Source of the DNA: Psychrobacillus sp. OK032
GTDB lineage: Bacteria; Bacillota; Bacilli; Bacillales_A; Planococcaceae
NCBI RefSeq assembly: GCF_900111345.1
Contig: NZ_FOGY01000006.1
Coordinates: 224,773 to 288,772 of the forward strand
Direction: 5' to 3'
Length of the DNA stretch: 64,000 bases
The notes under the pieces are model-generated. The model was not told where the DNA came from and made no database searches. It saw only the letters and a program-made list of their open reading frames with translations. Below are positions 1 through 8,145 of this stretch, piece after piece. A program made the translations under genes and the position numbers. Numbering within the stretch: the stretch's first letter is position 1; every line of letters starts with the position of its first letter.

Positions 1-98
1 ATCATATCTTTTTCGTCTAGATAGAAATAAGTGGAAATAGCCGCAATTGCTGCACTACCTAAACTAACTACGATCCATTTAGCAGTTGAATAATTTAT
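1..98 (-). CDS. partial gene, N-terminus of a small membrane protein with possible ATA start
   Basis: An open frame runs off the left edge on the minus strand. It begins with ATA (98-96), placed 8 nt after a perfect AAAGGAGG ribosome binding site (114-107). The visible 32 residues include a hydrophobic stretch (WIVVSLGSAAIAAISTYFYL) that would be one membrane segment or signal anchor, then DEKDM. No ATG, GTG or TTG start lies in the correct place, so either ATA is a rare start, as AUU is in infC, or a point mutation has damaged the start. Family not recognised; too little is visible. Confidence 0.35.
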   Translation of the reverse strand, partial: MNYSTAKWIVVSLGSAAIAAISTYFYLDEKDM

Positions 99-200
99 AG
101 TTGAATCCTCCTTTATTTGTCATTCATAATATAATGCCTTTGTTAGCGTGGTAATTGGATACTTTTTTAAAAAGCCCTTGTGTAAGGAACAATTCACATT

Positions 201-857
201 TTACTTAGATTCGATAGCATCTAATATTGTTTTAAAACTACTTTCAATATGGATTCTCATTTCTTTTTCCGCTAAATTGGCGTCTTGATTTTTAATGGCA
301 ATAAATATCTTTTCATGATCTTCTACAAAATCACTAAAATCACTCAAATGTTCTTTTAATATCCGTGTTCTAATAAATAATATTTTAGTTTTAATAGTAT
401 CGCAGATTTTTATCAGTTGTTCATTATTGGATGCTGTTTGAATGATATCGTGAAAAGCTTGGTTAAGAATGGTCAAATTTTTCTTATTGTTGTCTTTCAA
501 TGCTTGCTTTGAATCTGAAATCACTTTTTCTAGCTGCACTATTTCATTTGAAGAAATACGTTGAGTAGCTAACTTCGCGGCTAAAGACTCAATACTTATT
601 CTACATTCATATACATCTGAGATTTCTTTTTTGTCTGGTTTGTAAATAGATATAATTTTGTCATTTCTTATTAGTAGACCATCTTTTAATAGCATTTGAA
701 ATGCTTCTCTAATAGTTCCTCTACTTACCCCTAGCTGCTCGGCTATTCTCGTTTCAATTATTCTTTCACCTGGAAGAATGTCACCATTCATAATTTGTTC
801 TTTAATTATATTATAAACCTGGTTATGCAACAGATCCGTTTTTTGTATTTTTCTCAT
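201..857 (-). CDS. GntR-family transcriptional regulator, FCD (FadR/VanR-type) subfamily
   Basis: A 218-residue regulator with an N-terminal winged helix (about 8-75; RIAEQLGVSRGTIREAFQ is the recognition region) and an all-helical FCD ligand domain. The FCD domain keeps the acid and His residues that bind a metal ion and organic acids in this family (DVYECR, FHDI, DHEKIF, MRIHIE). I chose the ATG at 857 because GGAGG lies 5 nt upstream; the frame is open further but has no better site. It is divergent from the CoA-transferase operon at 1059, so it is most likely the local regulator of that operon, responding to a carboxylate substrate or its CoA ester. That ligand assignment is inference. 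Confidence 0.9.
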   Translation of the reverse strand: MRKIQKTDLLHNQVYNIIKEQIMNGDILPGERIIETRIAEQLGVSRGTIREAFQMLLKDGLLIRNDKIISIYKPDKKEISDVYECRISIESLAAKLATQRISSNEIVQLEKVISDSKQALKDNNKKNLTILNQAFHDIIQTASNNEQLIKICDTIKTKILFIRTRILKEHLSDFSDFVEDHEKIFIAIKNQDANLAEKEMRIHIESSFKTILDAIESK

Positions 858-888
858 ATGGGCCTCCAATTCACCTCTAATTATTCTT

Positions 889-918
889 ATTATACATATA
901 GGCAATAAGCTAAACCAA
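889..918 (-). promoter_or_regulatory. candidate sigma-A promoter of the GntR gene
   Basis: On the minus strand, TTGGTT (918-913), an 18-nt spacer and TATAAT (894-889) precede the regulator start by about 30 nt. The -10 is perfect and the -35 weak. Confidence 0.45.
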
Positions 919-959
919 TATAGCAATCACTTAGATATTACATCCATTCACGGTAGACC

Positions 960-972
960 GTCAACGGTTGAC
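960..972. promoter_or_regulatory. candidate GntR/FCD operator
   Basis: The 13-bp inverted repeat GTCAAC-G-GTTGAC lies between the divergent regulator and the catabolic operon and overlaps the -35 box of the latter. Its position would make a bound regulator block RNA polymerase. Assignment to the neighbouring GntR protein is inference from position. Confidence 0.45.
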
Positions 973-997
973 AAAGGATATAGGGTTAGTGTATTAT
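968..997 (+). promoter_or_regulatory. sigma-A promoter of the CoA-transferase/lyase operon
   Basis: A consensus TTGACA (968-973), an 18-nt spacer and TATTAT (992-997) lie about 60 nt before the first gene. The -35 overlaps the 960-972 palindrome, and a cre-like site lies downstream at 1021. Confidence 0.65.
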
Positions 998-1020
998 TCA
1001 AATTATCCAAAAATTATAAA

Positions 1021-1034
1021 TAAAAGCGCTTTCA
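1021..1034. promoter_or_regulatory. cre-like site (CcpA catabolite repression)
   Basis: TAAAAGCGCTTTCA differs from the ideal cre palindrome TGAAAGCGCTTTCA at one position. It sits between the predicted promoter and the ribosome binding site, the usual place for a CcpA roadblock. This suggests that the operon is turned off by preferred sugars. Confidence 0.6.
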
Positions 1035-1058
1035 AAATGATTGTGAAGAGGTGGAATT

Positions 1059-2270
1059 ATGAACCAAAAGAAAAAAATGGGTGCACTAGAAGGAATAAAA
1101 GTTTTAGAATTGGGGTCTCTCATCGCAGGACCTTTTGCCGGTAGATTATTTGCAGACTTTGGAGCAGAAGTTATTAAAGTTGAACCACCTAAAAAAGGGG
1201 ATCCAATTAGAAAATGGAGGGTTTTACACGAAGGTACTTCCTTATGGTGGTATGTACAATCTCGAAATAAACAAAGTGTAACCCTAGATTTACGAACAGA
1301 AGAAGCTCAAGAAATAATAAAAAAATTAGCTAAAGAAGTAGATGTTATTATTGAAAATTTTAAACCTGGAACTTTAGAAAGCTGGGGAATTGGTTATGAA
1401 ACTTTAAAAGAAATAAATCCAAAAATTATTATGGTAAGAGTATCTGGATATGGACAAGATGGGCCGTATAAAAACAAACCTGGATTTGGAAGTATTGGTG
1501 AAGCGATGGGAGGAATTCGTTATTTAACAGGTCATGAAGATAGACCACCTACACGAGTGGGAATTAGCTTAGGTGATTCCGTAGCTGCTTTATATGCTGT
1601 TATTGGGGCACTAATGGCTATTTATCATCGTGATGTTAAGGGAGGAGATGGACAATTTATAGATGTAGCTCTATATGAAGCTATATTTAGTTTGATGGAG
1701 AGTACAGTCCCTGAATATGATCAATTTGGGATAGTACGGGAACGTTCCGGAAGTACATTACCAGGTATAGCGCCTTCTAATAGTTACTTGTGTAAAGATG
1801 GTAAATATGTAGTCATAGGAGCAAATGGCGATGGAATATTTAAAAGACTCATGACTGCGATTGAAAGACTGGATCTGTGTAATGATCCAAAATATGAGAC
1901 TAACGATGGGCGTGTTAAACATTCGGAATATCTAGATTCAATTATAGAATCTTGGACTAAACAGCACTCGTTAGAAGATGCGTTAGTTATTTTAGATAAA
2001 AATAGCATTCCAGCAGGAGCAATTTATAGTGTCAGTGACATTATGGAAGACCCACATTACTTAGCTAGAGATATGATTTGCGATTTAGAAGTAGAGAATT
2101 TAGGAACGCTAAAAGTGCCTGGTATAGTACCAAAACTAAGCGAAACACCTGGGAGTATTAAATGGGCTGGTCCAACGCTAGGTAAACATACAGAACAAGT
2201 TTTAAAGAGTATACCAGGTTTTGACGATGAGTATGTGCAAGAATTAAAAAGCAAAGGCATTATAGAATAA
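1059..2270 (+). CDS. class III CoA-transferase (CaiB/BaiF family)
   Basis: A 403-residue family III CoA-transferase, the usual length. The N-terminal signature LEGIKVLELGSLIAGPFAGR and the nucleotide-fold motif FGAEVIKVEPP are present. The catalytic aspartate that carries the acyl anhydride is D173 in GISLGDSVAALYA. The enzyme moves CoA from a donor thioester, often succinyl-CoA or acetyl-CoA, to a carboxylic acid in the cytosol. Its start has GAGGTGG upstream. It is the first gene of an operon with HMG-CoA lyase 20 nt downstream, so a natural guess is that it makes the lyase substrate, for instance HMG-CoA from free 3-hydroxy-3-methylglutarate. The substrate is inference; the family is certain. 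Confidence 0.92.
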   Translation: MNQKKKMGALEGIKVLELGSLIAGPFAGRLFADFGAEVIKVEPPKKGDPIRKWRVLHEGTSLWWYVQSRNKQSVTLDLRTEEAQEIIKKLAKEVDVIIENFKPGTLESWGIGYETLKEINPKIIMVRVSGYGQDGPYKNKPGFGSIGEAMGGIRYLTGHEDRPPTRVGISLGDSVAALYAVIGALMAIYHRDVKGGDGQFIDVALYEAIFSLMESTVPEYDQFGIVRERSGSTLPGIAPSNSYLCKDGKYVVIGANGDGIFKRLMTAIERLDLCNDPKYETNDGRVKHSEYLDSIIESWTKQHSLEDALVILDKNSIPAGAIYSVSDIMEDPHYLARDMICDLEVENLGTLKVPGIVPKLSETPGSIKWAGPTLGKHTEQVLKSIPGFDDEYVQELKSKGIIE

Positions 2271-2289
2271 TAGACTATGAGGTGAGTAT

Positions 2290-3186
2290 ATGAATATTCC
2301 AAAGTTTGTTGAAATAATAGAAGTTGGACCTAGAGATGGAATACAAAATGAGAAAGTAATGATTCCTACAGAAAGTAAAATAGAACTAATAAATTTACTT
2401 AGCACAACAGGAATTAAAAGAATGGAAGTTACTTCTTTTGTATCTCCTAAACATGTTCCACAAATGGCCGATTCGGCGGAAGTTTTTAAAAACATACAAA
2501 AAGATAATGGTGTGCAGCAAATGGCTTTAATACCGAATCTTAGGGGTTATCAAATAGCAGAAGAAATAGGTGTAAATGATATTGCTTTGTTTGTAGCTGC
2601 AAGTGAAACGTTCAATAATAAAAACGTACGGATGTCTGTTTCGGAATCCATTTCACAATTATCGAAAGTAATTGAACGTGCTAAAGAACAACAAAAATTT
2701 ATCCGATTTGATATTTCAACAGCATTTTATTGTCCGTTTGAGGGGTATGTACCTATAGAGAATGTACTTAGAGTAGTTGATCTGTTAGAAAGCTTTTCGG
2801 TAGATGAAATTGTTTTATGCGATACAGTTGGAAAAGCGAATCCAAAACAAGTATTTGAATTATTTTCTACTGTGTTAGATAAGTCACCAAAGGCTAAAAT
2901 CACAGCACATTTTCATGATACTTATGGATTGTCAAAAGCTAACGCATTAGCGGCTTTACAAGCTGGAATAGCATCTTTTGACACTTCTATTGGAGGTCTA
3001 GGGGGATGTCCTTTCGCTCCAGGAGCAGCTGGTAATGATTCAACGGAAGACTTTGTGTTTATGCTTCATGAAATGGGAATTGAGACAGGAATTGATCTTT
3101 CTAAATTGATGGAATGTGTAGAGTTAATTAAAAGTTTTACAGCAAGAGACTTAACGGGACATCTACATAAAATTAAAAATATATGA
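2290..3186 (+). CDS. hydroxymethylglutaryl-CoA lyase
   Basis: A 298-residue DRE-TIM metallolyase that cleaves HMG-CoA to acetyl-CoA and acetoacetate. The signature EVGPRDGIQNE (11-21, with catalytic R15 and metal ligand D16), the metal-binding HFHD (207-210) and the HMG-CoA lyase loop GLGGCPFAPGAAGN with catalytic C240 are all present. The last motif separates it from homocitrate and isopropylmalate synthases. In many Bacillales this gene sits in leucine/isovalerate degradation clusters with acyl-CoA dehydrogenase and carboxylase. Here none of those genes is adjacent; it is flanked by CoA-transferases and a citrate-type carrier, suggesting another source of HMG-CoA or a close analogue. Confidence 0.93.
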   Translation: MNIPKFVEIIEVGPRDGIQNEKVMIPTESKIELINLLSTTGIKRMEVTSFVSPKHVPQMADSAEVFKNIQKDNGVQQMALIPNLRGYQIAEEIGVNDIALFVAASETFNNKNVRMSVSESISQLSKVIERAKEQQKFIRFDISTAFYCPFEGYVPIENVLRVVDLLESFSVDEIVLCDTVGKANPKQVFELFSTVLDKSPKAKITAHFHDTYGLSKANALAALQAGIASFDTSIGGLGGCPFAPGAAGNDSTEDFVFMLHEMGIETGIDLSKLMECVELIKSFTARDLTGHLHKIKNI

Positions 3187-3252
3187 ACATAAAATAATAA
3201 ATATAAAAATAACTTGGGATGGGTTGTTTTCATATACAAGGGGGATTTGTTT

Positions 3253-4554
3253 ATGGCTATTTTGGGCTTTCTTATGATTGGCGTATTTTTATTGTTGGTA
3301 ATGACTAACCGAATATCCGTACTAATAGCATTTATTATTATACCTATTGTTTTCGCAATTATAGCTGGTTTTGGAATGGAAATGGGAGATATGATGCTAG
3401 CCGGTATCATAAAGGTTGCACCTACGGCAATAATGATAGGTTTCTCTATTTTATATTTTGGTTTAATGATAGATAAAGGTCTGTTTGATCCAATGATTTC
3501 AACCCTGTTGAGATTTGCAAAAGGCGATCCATTAAAAATCGTAGTGGCAACAGCTATTATTACGTTAATTGTTGCTTTAGATGGCGATGGTTCTGCTACT
3601 TTTATGATCACGATAACAGCTTTACTACCAGTATATAAGCGTTTAAAAATGAATGTAGTCGTTTTGGTTGGTGTCGTAGCTTTAGGGGCCGGGGTAATGA
3701 ATATTATTCCTTGGGGAGGCCCTTTAGCAAGGGCATTGGTAACTTTAGATGCGGAGGCTTCCGAACTATTTAATCCTTTAATTATTCCAATGTTAGCGGG
3801 AATGATTTGGGTAGTGTTTGTAGCTTTCCTATTTGGGAAAAAAGAGAGGAAAAGACTTGGAATGCTTAGTTTTAATGGCCAAGTTTATGCAGAACTTGCT
3901 GCTAGTTTAGAAACCGAAACAATAAAAGTGAGGCTTCCAAAACTCTTTTGGTTTAATTTAATATTAACTGTTTTATTGATAACTATATTAATTATGGATA
4001 TTATTCCAACATCCATTTTATTCATGATAGCTTTTGCAATTGCACTGTTAGTAAACTGTAGAGATGTGAAATCTCAGCAAGAACAATTTGCATCACATGC
4101 TACTAGTATGGTTTCTGTAGTATCGACAATATTTGCAGCGGGTATATTTACAGGTATTTTAACTGGAACGAAAATGATAGAAGCGATGGCTTCGACAACT
4201 GTATCTATTATTCCCGATTGGTTAGGTAGTCATTTACCTGTTGTTGTAGCGGTACTGAGCATGCCACTTAGTCTAGTGTTTTCACCGGATGCTTTCTATT
4301 ATGGCGTTCTTCCAATATTAAGCGAGACTGCTGTAAACTTCGGAGTTGATCCATTGGATGTTGGAAAAGCTGCTCTACTAGGTAACGGAACTACAGGATT
4401 TTCTTTAAGTCCTTTAAATCCTTCTGTTTTTGTTTTACTTGGCCTTTCAGGTGTTAGTTTGGGTCAACATCAAAAGCATACTTTTATGTGGGCGTTTGGA
4501 AGTACGATTGTAATGACTATCGTTGCGTTACTTACTGGTGTGATTCCATTATAA
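3253..4554 (+). CDS. CitMHS-family citrate/dicarboxylate-metal transporter
   Basis: A 433-residue multi-pass membrane protein with about 12 hydrophobic segments, close in sequence to the second carrier at 38658 (shared ILYFGLMID, GDPLKIVV and VALDGDG). Family members import citrate or related acids complexed with Mg2+ or Ca2+, using the proton gradient. I chose the ATG at 3253, which has GGGGGA upstream; the frame extends back to 3214 without a good ribosome binding site. It is in the middle of the CoA-transferase/lyase operon, so it probably imports the acid that the operon degrades. It differs from the carrier at 38658 in not having a two-component system beside it. Confidence 0.9.
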   Translation: MAILGFLMIGVFLLLVMTNRISVLIAFIIIPIVFAIIAGFGMEMGDMMLAGIIKVAPTAIMIGFSILYFGLMIDKGLFDPMISTLLRFAKGDPLKIVVATAIITLIVALDGDGSATFMITITALLPVYKRLKMNVVVLVGVVALGAGVMNIIPWGGPLARALVTLDAEASELFNPLIIPMLAGMIWVVFVAFLFGKKERKRLGMLSFNGQVYAELAASLETETIKVRLPKLFWFNLILTVLLITILIMDIIPTSILFMIAFAIALLVNCRDVKSQQEQFASHATSMVSVVSTIFAAGIFTGILTGTKMIEAMASTTVSIIPDWLGSHLPVVVAVLSMPLSLVFSPDAFYYGVLPILSETAVNFGVDPLDVGKAALLGNGTTGFSLSPLNPSVFVLLGLSGVSLGQHQKHTFMWAFGSTIVMTIVALLTGVIPL

Positions 4555-4557
4555 CTT

Positions 4558-4628
4558 CTGCGGAGCTGAACGAAGAGAAGCGGAAGCATTGCTTTTCCTG
4601 CGGAGCTGAACGAAGAGAAGCGGAAGCA
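4558..4628 (+). repeat. two direct copies of a 31-nt repeat, period 40
   Basis: Two near-identical copies (4558-4588 and 4598-4628) contain the core CGGAGCTGAACGAAGAGAAG followed by CGGAAGCA. A second two-copy array with the same 40-nt period and a similar downstream flank (AAATTCGnCGAG) is at 42095-42165. This copy lies inside an operon, between the carrier stop and the next CoA-transferase. GCTTTTCC between the copies can pair with GGAAGC in the second, so the transcript may fold. Confidence 0.8.
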
Positions 4629-4683
4629 AATTCGACGAGGCATATTTAATTAGGAACAATAAAAGTAACTGGAGGAATTTGAA

Positions 4684-5862
4684 ATGTTACCGTTAGAAGG
4701 AATTACGGTCGTATCTGTAGAACAAGCTGTAGCAGCACCTTTTGCCAGTAGGCAACTAGCTGACTTAGGGGCAAGAGTCATAAAAGTAGAAAGACCAGAA
4801 ACAGGAGATTTTGCAAGACACTACGATTCTGAAGTGAAGGGAATGGCTAGTCATTTTGTATGGCTGAATCGTTCAAAAGAATCTATTTCAATCGATTTGA
4901 AACACGAGGAAGGTAAGGAAATATTAGATAGTTTACTAAGTAAAGCAGACGTGTTTATCCAAAACTTAGCTCCAGGTGCTATGGATCGTTTAGGATTTAA
5001 TGATTCTGATCTATTAAAAAAGTATCCCGGGTTAATAATTTGTGGAATATCAGGATATGGTTCTTCAGGACCGTATGCAAATAAGAAAGCATATGACCTA
5101 TTAATTCAGTGTGAATCAGGGGCTATGGCCATTACAGGGACAGAAGATACTCCATCGAAATCAGGGGTTGCTATCGCCGATATTGCAACTGGAATGTATG
5201 CTTATTCAGGTATTCTAGCTGCATTATTTGCTCGGCAAAAAGATGGGAAAGGTAAGATATTGGAAGTTTCTATGCTCGAGGCACTTGGTGAATGGATGGG
5301 TTTCCCAATGTATTATTCAGAGTATGGAGAATCCGAACCTAAAAGAACAGGTGCAAGTCATTCTACTATTTACCCTTATGGTCCATTTAAGGTGAAAGAT
5401 GATAAGTATGTGTTTTTAAGCATACAAAATGAGCGGGAATGGAAAAATTTTTGTGAAAAGGTATTAAATATTCCTGAATTAACAACAGATGAAAGATTTA
5501 ATGTGAATTCTAAAAGATTTAAAAACCAAGAGTTACTGAAGGAAATAATTGAAGACGAGTTTACCAAGTTTGAATCAGAATATATTATTAACAAACTAGA
5601 AGATTCTAAAATTGCTAATGCAAGTTTAAATACCGTAAAAGATTTCATAGAACACCCTCAACTTAAGGCGAGAAATCGTTGGACCGAAGTCGAATCTCCA
5701 GTTGGAAGACTAAAAGCTTTATTGCCACCAGTTACGTTTAATGATGTCGAGTATGTCATGAATCCTATACCAACTGTTGGAGAACATACAGAGACTATTT
5801 TAACTGAGTTAGGTTGGAAGGAAGAAACGATTACTGAATATAAGAAGCGTAATGTTCTTTAA
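4684..5862 (+). CDS. class III CoA-transferase (CaiB/BaiF family), second in operon
   Basis: A 392-residue family III CoA-transferase, clearly diverged from the enzyme at 1059. It keeps LEGITVVSVEQAVAAPFASRQ at the N-terminus, LGARVIKVERPETGDFAR, and catalytic D166 in VAIADIATGMYAYSG. GGAGG precedes the ATG. The next gene, 26 nt downstream, encodes a CitE-like lyase, so the pair looks like acyl activation plus cleavage. In the bacterial itaconate, citramalate and malate pathways, enzymes of this class make citramalyl-CoA or malyl-CoA from succinyl-CoA. Citramalate is therefore a plausible substrate, but this is inference from context. Confidence 0.92.
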   Translation: MLPLEGITVVSVEQAVAAPFASRQLADLGARVIKVERPETGDFARHYDSEVKGMASHFVWLNRSKESISIDLKHEEGKEILDSLLSKADVFIQNLAPGAMDRLGFNDSDLLKKYPGLIICGISGYGSSGPYANKKAYDLLIQCESGAMAITGTEDTPSKSGVAIADIATGMYAYSGILAALFARQKDGKGKILEVSMLEALGEWMGFPMYYSEYGESEPKRTGASHSTIYPYGPFKVKDDKYVFLSIQNEREWKNFCEKVLNIPELTTDERFNVNSKRFKNQELLKEIIEDEFTKFESEYIINKLEDSKIANASLNTVKDFIEHPQLKARNRWTEVESPVGRLKALLPPVTFNDVEYVMNPIPTVGEHTETILTELGWKEETITEYKKRNVL

Positions 5863-5888
5863 TAGAAGAGTAGATTGGGGGATTGTAA

Positions 5889-6746
5889 ATGGGGAAATCT
5901 ACGACATGGATGTTTATTCCTGGATCGGATGAAAAAAAGTTAAGTAAAGCGGTTTCAATTAATGCCGATGTATACATCTATGATTTGGAAGATGCCGTTG
6001 CCAATACAGAAAAAAAAGAAGCGCGTAAAAAAGTAATTAGCCACATTCAAAATCATCCGACTCTTAATAACTATATACGTATTAATGCAATGCCATCACC
6101 TTATATGTATGATGATTTGATGGAGGTTATCATACCAGGCGTGAAAGGAATTGTGTTACCAAAAGCGGAGACAAAAGAGGAAATTCAATTCGTATCTAAA
6201 ATTATAGAAGAAAAGGAAAAAGAGTATGACATAGCTATAGGAGAGATTCACTTAATTCCGTTAATTGAATCTGCCTTAGGTGTTCATAATGCTTTTAATA
6301 TCGCTAGTTCCAGTAAGAGAGTTCGATCTTTAGCATTTGGATCAATAGATTTCACATTAGATATTAAAGGTGAAATCACTTCCAATGGTTTAGAATTATT
6401 ATTTGCACGTTCTCAACTTGTCATAGCCTCTAGAGCAGCTCGTATAGAAAGTCCTATCGATACCGTATTTAGTGACTTTAGAGATAGTGAAGGATTAACA
6501 AGAGAAACGAGGCTTATCAAGGAATTAGGTTTTCAAGGGAAACTAGTTATACATCCAAGTCAAATAAGTATAGTAAATAATGTATTTAGACCGACACAAA
6601 CGGAAATTGAAAAAGCACAACAAATTGTAACGGCCTATGAAGAATACAAAAAAGCAGGAAAAGGCGTATTTGAACTCGATGGTAAGATGGTTGATTTACC
6701 TGTCGTAGAGCAAGCGAGAAAAATTATAGAACGCAGTCAATACTAG
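5889..6746 (+). CDS. CitE-like (HpcH/HpaI family) beta-hydroxyacyl-CoA lyase
   Basis: A 285-residue TIM-barrel lyase of the citrate lyase beta-subunit/malyl-CoA/citramalyl-CoA lyase group. Visible motifs are FIPGSDEKKL, DLEDAV (32-37), R64, PKAET (91-95), LIPLIESALGV with E127, FGSIDFTLD with D154, and VIHPSQI. It lacks neighbouring alpha and gamma citrate lyase subunits, so it acts on a free CoA ester rather than an ACP-bound one. It probably cleaves citramalyl-CoA to acetyl-CoA and pyruvate, or malyl-CoA to acetyl-CoA and glyoxylate. It is the last gene of the operon, fed by the CoA-transferase at 4684. Confidence 0.88.
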   Translation: MGKSTTWMFIPGSDEKKLSKAVSINADVYIYDLEDAVANTEKKEARKKVISHIQNHPTLNNYIRINAMPSPYMYDDLMEVIIPGVKGIVLPKAETKEEIQFVSKIIEEKEKEYDIAIGEIHLIPLIESALGVHNAFNIASSSKRVRSLAFGSIDFTLDIKGEITSNGLELLFARSQLVIASRAARIESPIDTVFSDFRDSEGLTRETRLIKELGFQGKLVIHPSQISIVNNVFRPTQTEIEKAQQIVTAYEEYKKAGKGVFELDGKMVDLPVVEQARKIIERSQY

Positions 6747-6768
6747 CTTGTGGATAGAATAGAAAAAA

Positions 6769-6805
6769 GCCCTCTAATCGAGCAATTTCGTTCGAGTAGA
6801 GGGCT
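6769..6805 (-). terminator. intrinsic terminator of the radical SAM gene, possibly bidirectional
   Basis: The stem AGCCCTCTA (6769-6777)/TAGAGGGCT (6797-6805) is followed on the minus strand by a T run (6768-6763). It lies between two convergent genes. Confidence 0.8.
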
Positions 6806-6842
6806 ATATATGAGGATTTAATCACTTTATTCTAGAATAGCC

Positions 6843-7718
6843 TTATGCTCCGAATCTCTTCCGATAACCGCACTTCCTGCACATTTCTTCCACAGCTTCT
6901 CTTCTAGAAAAACCATCATAAAGATTATTTGCTCTTTCTCCTTCGATAATTTCTGAGAAGGGCTTGTCATTAATGTTACCGAGGTCAATCACACCTTCTC
7001 CGTCTAGACAGCAAGGTACGACTGTTCCATCGACAAGGATAGCTGCTTGACTACGAAGGGCATGACAAAATCCTTTGCCATCGTCTTCTGGTGCGAGTAA
7101 ACTTGGCCACTGGAATTCGTGGTCTTGGTTAATATAAATGCGGTCTGCAATTTTAACTCCACTACCAGGAACAACTTTTTCTTCAATTTTGTAATCTAAG
7201 TTAAATTCTTTTTCCAATATTTGTAATGTTTCTTGGTTTTTTCTCTTTTGTTCGCTTGTAGCATGAAGGGGGTCTAAATTCCATAAGCGGAATGAGATGA
7301 GGACTCCTTGTGCCGCTGCTTCTTTTGCGAACGAAAGAATTTCTGCTAAGTATCCTTCGCGGTCGGTAGAACCTTCATGTCCATCAAAACTATGGAGCGA
7401 GAAGTTCATTTGTCGTAGCGCTGGTTTACCTAAAAGTTTATGTCTATTCTTTTTCAGGAGTGTCCCATTTGTTGTTATATTTACTTTAAATTCTTTGGCA
7501 TGAGCCGCATCTAATAATTGATCGACTCTCGGGTGGAGAAGGGGCTCTCCTTTAACATGTAGATAAATATATTTCGTGTGTGGTTTGATCTGATCCAGTA
7601 TTTCATTAAATTTATCTACTTTGAGAATATTTGCCTTCCTTGCAGTTGGAGGGCAGAAGCTACAAGCAAGGTTACATACACTTGTGATTTCAATATACAT
7701 TTTTTTAAATGTTTTCAA
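6843..7718 (-). CDS. radical SAM protein with SPASM domain
   Basis: A 291-residue radical SAM enzyme. C15, C19 and C22 form the CxxxCxxC iron-sulfur motif (CNLACSFC), followed by a barrel (GEPLLHP, NITTNGTLL) and a C-terminal SPASM region with an auxiliary-cluster cysteine pattern (GFCHAL, VVPCCLDGEG, MCRKCGY). The start is TTG at 7718, with GGTGA 7 nt upstream; the next ATG has no ribosome binding site. SPASM enzymes commonly modify peptides or proteins. No obvious precursor peptide or partner gene lies next to it, and it is transcribed alone, convergent with the CoA-transferase operon. Substrate unknown. Confidence 0.9.
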   Translation of the reverse strand: MKTFKKMYIEITSVCNLACSFCPPTARKANILKVDKFNEILDQIKPHTKYIYLHVKGEPLLHPRVDQLLDAAHAKEFKVNITTNGTLLKKNRHKLLGKPALRQMNFSLHSFDGHEGSTDREGYLAEILSFAKEAAAQGVLISFRLWNLDPLHATSEQKRKNQETLQILEKEFNLDYKIEEKVVPGSGVKIADRIYINQDHEFQWPSLLAPEDDGKGFCHALRSQAAILVDGTVVPCCLDGEGVIDLGNINDKPFSEIIEGERANNLYDGFSRREAVEEMCRKCGYRKRFGA

Positions 7719-7833
7719 CGTTAATTCACCATTCCAGTTCTAATATTTATGATACTTCTCTTATTTTAACAGAACTACAGTCATTATTGGGTAGTATATC
7801 AATATGTGAGCTCTAGCCCTTTTATTATGAGAT

Positions 7834-7933
7834 TATGTCGCACTCGAGACCAGTTTTGTCGTCTTCGCGAGTGGTTTTGTCGCGTTCACATGTAGTTATG
7901 TCGCTTTCATAGCTAATTTAGTCTCGGTTAGCC
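7834..7933 (+). repeat. degenerate 21-bp tandem array (GTCGC family)
   Basis: About four and a half copies of a 21-nt unit, TTnTGTCGCnTTCnnnnGTAG in outline, start near 7834, 7856, 7877, 7898 and 7919. Related arrays lie at 25251 and 35594 and a single unit near 63760. The remainder of the 427-nt gap between 7719 and 8145 shows no gene or other clear signal. Confidence 0.7.
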
Positions 7934-8145
7934 ATATTCTAACTAATAAAAGAAAATAATTACAATTAAGATTTTGTCAAATTCGCCATGAAGATAGCCT
8001 TTTAATCTTACTGTGAATGCTGTGAGTTAACATCTATGCAATAATAAGAATGCATATTCCCTAAGTATGTTGATTTTCTTATTTTTGCATAGTATTATGG
8101 TTCCATATAAAGGGTACGATCATTTTGATTCATGGAGGTTATCAA

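Noticed and set aside
4558..4640. CRISPR-like direct repeats (31 nt, 9-nt gap)
   Set aside because: Only two units, a gap far too short for a spacer, and the gap sequence is also similar at the second locus.
5889..6746. Citrate lyase beta subunit (citE of a citrate fermentation operon)
   Set aside because: No citD, citF, citC or citX genes are near; CoA-transferases are the neighbours instead.
7834..7933. CRISPR array
   Set aside because: Units are only 21 nt with no constant repeat plus variable spacer pattern, and no cas genes are present.
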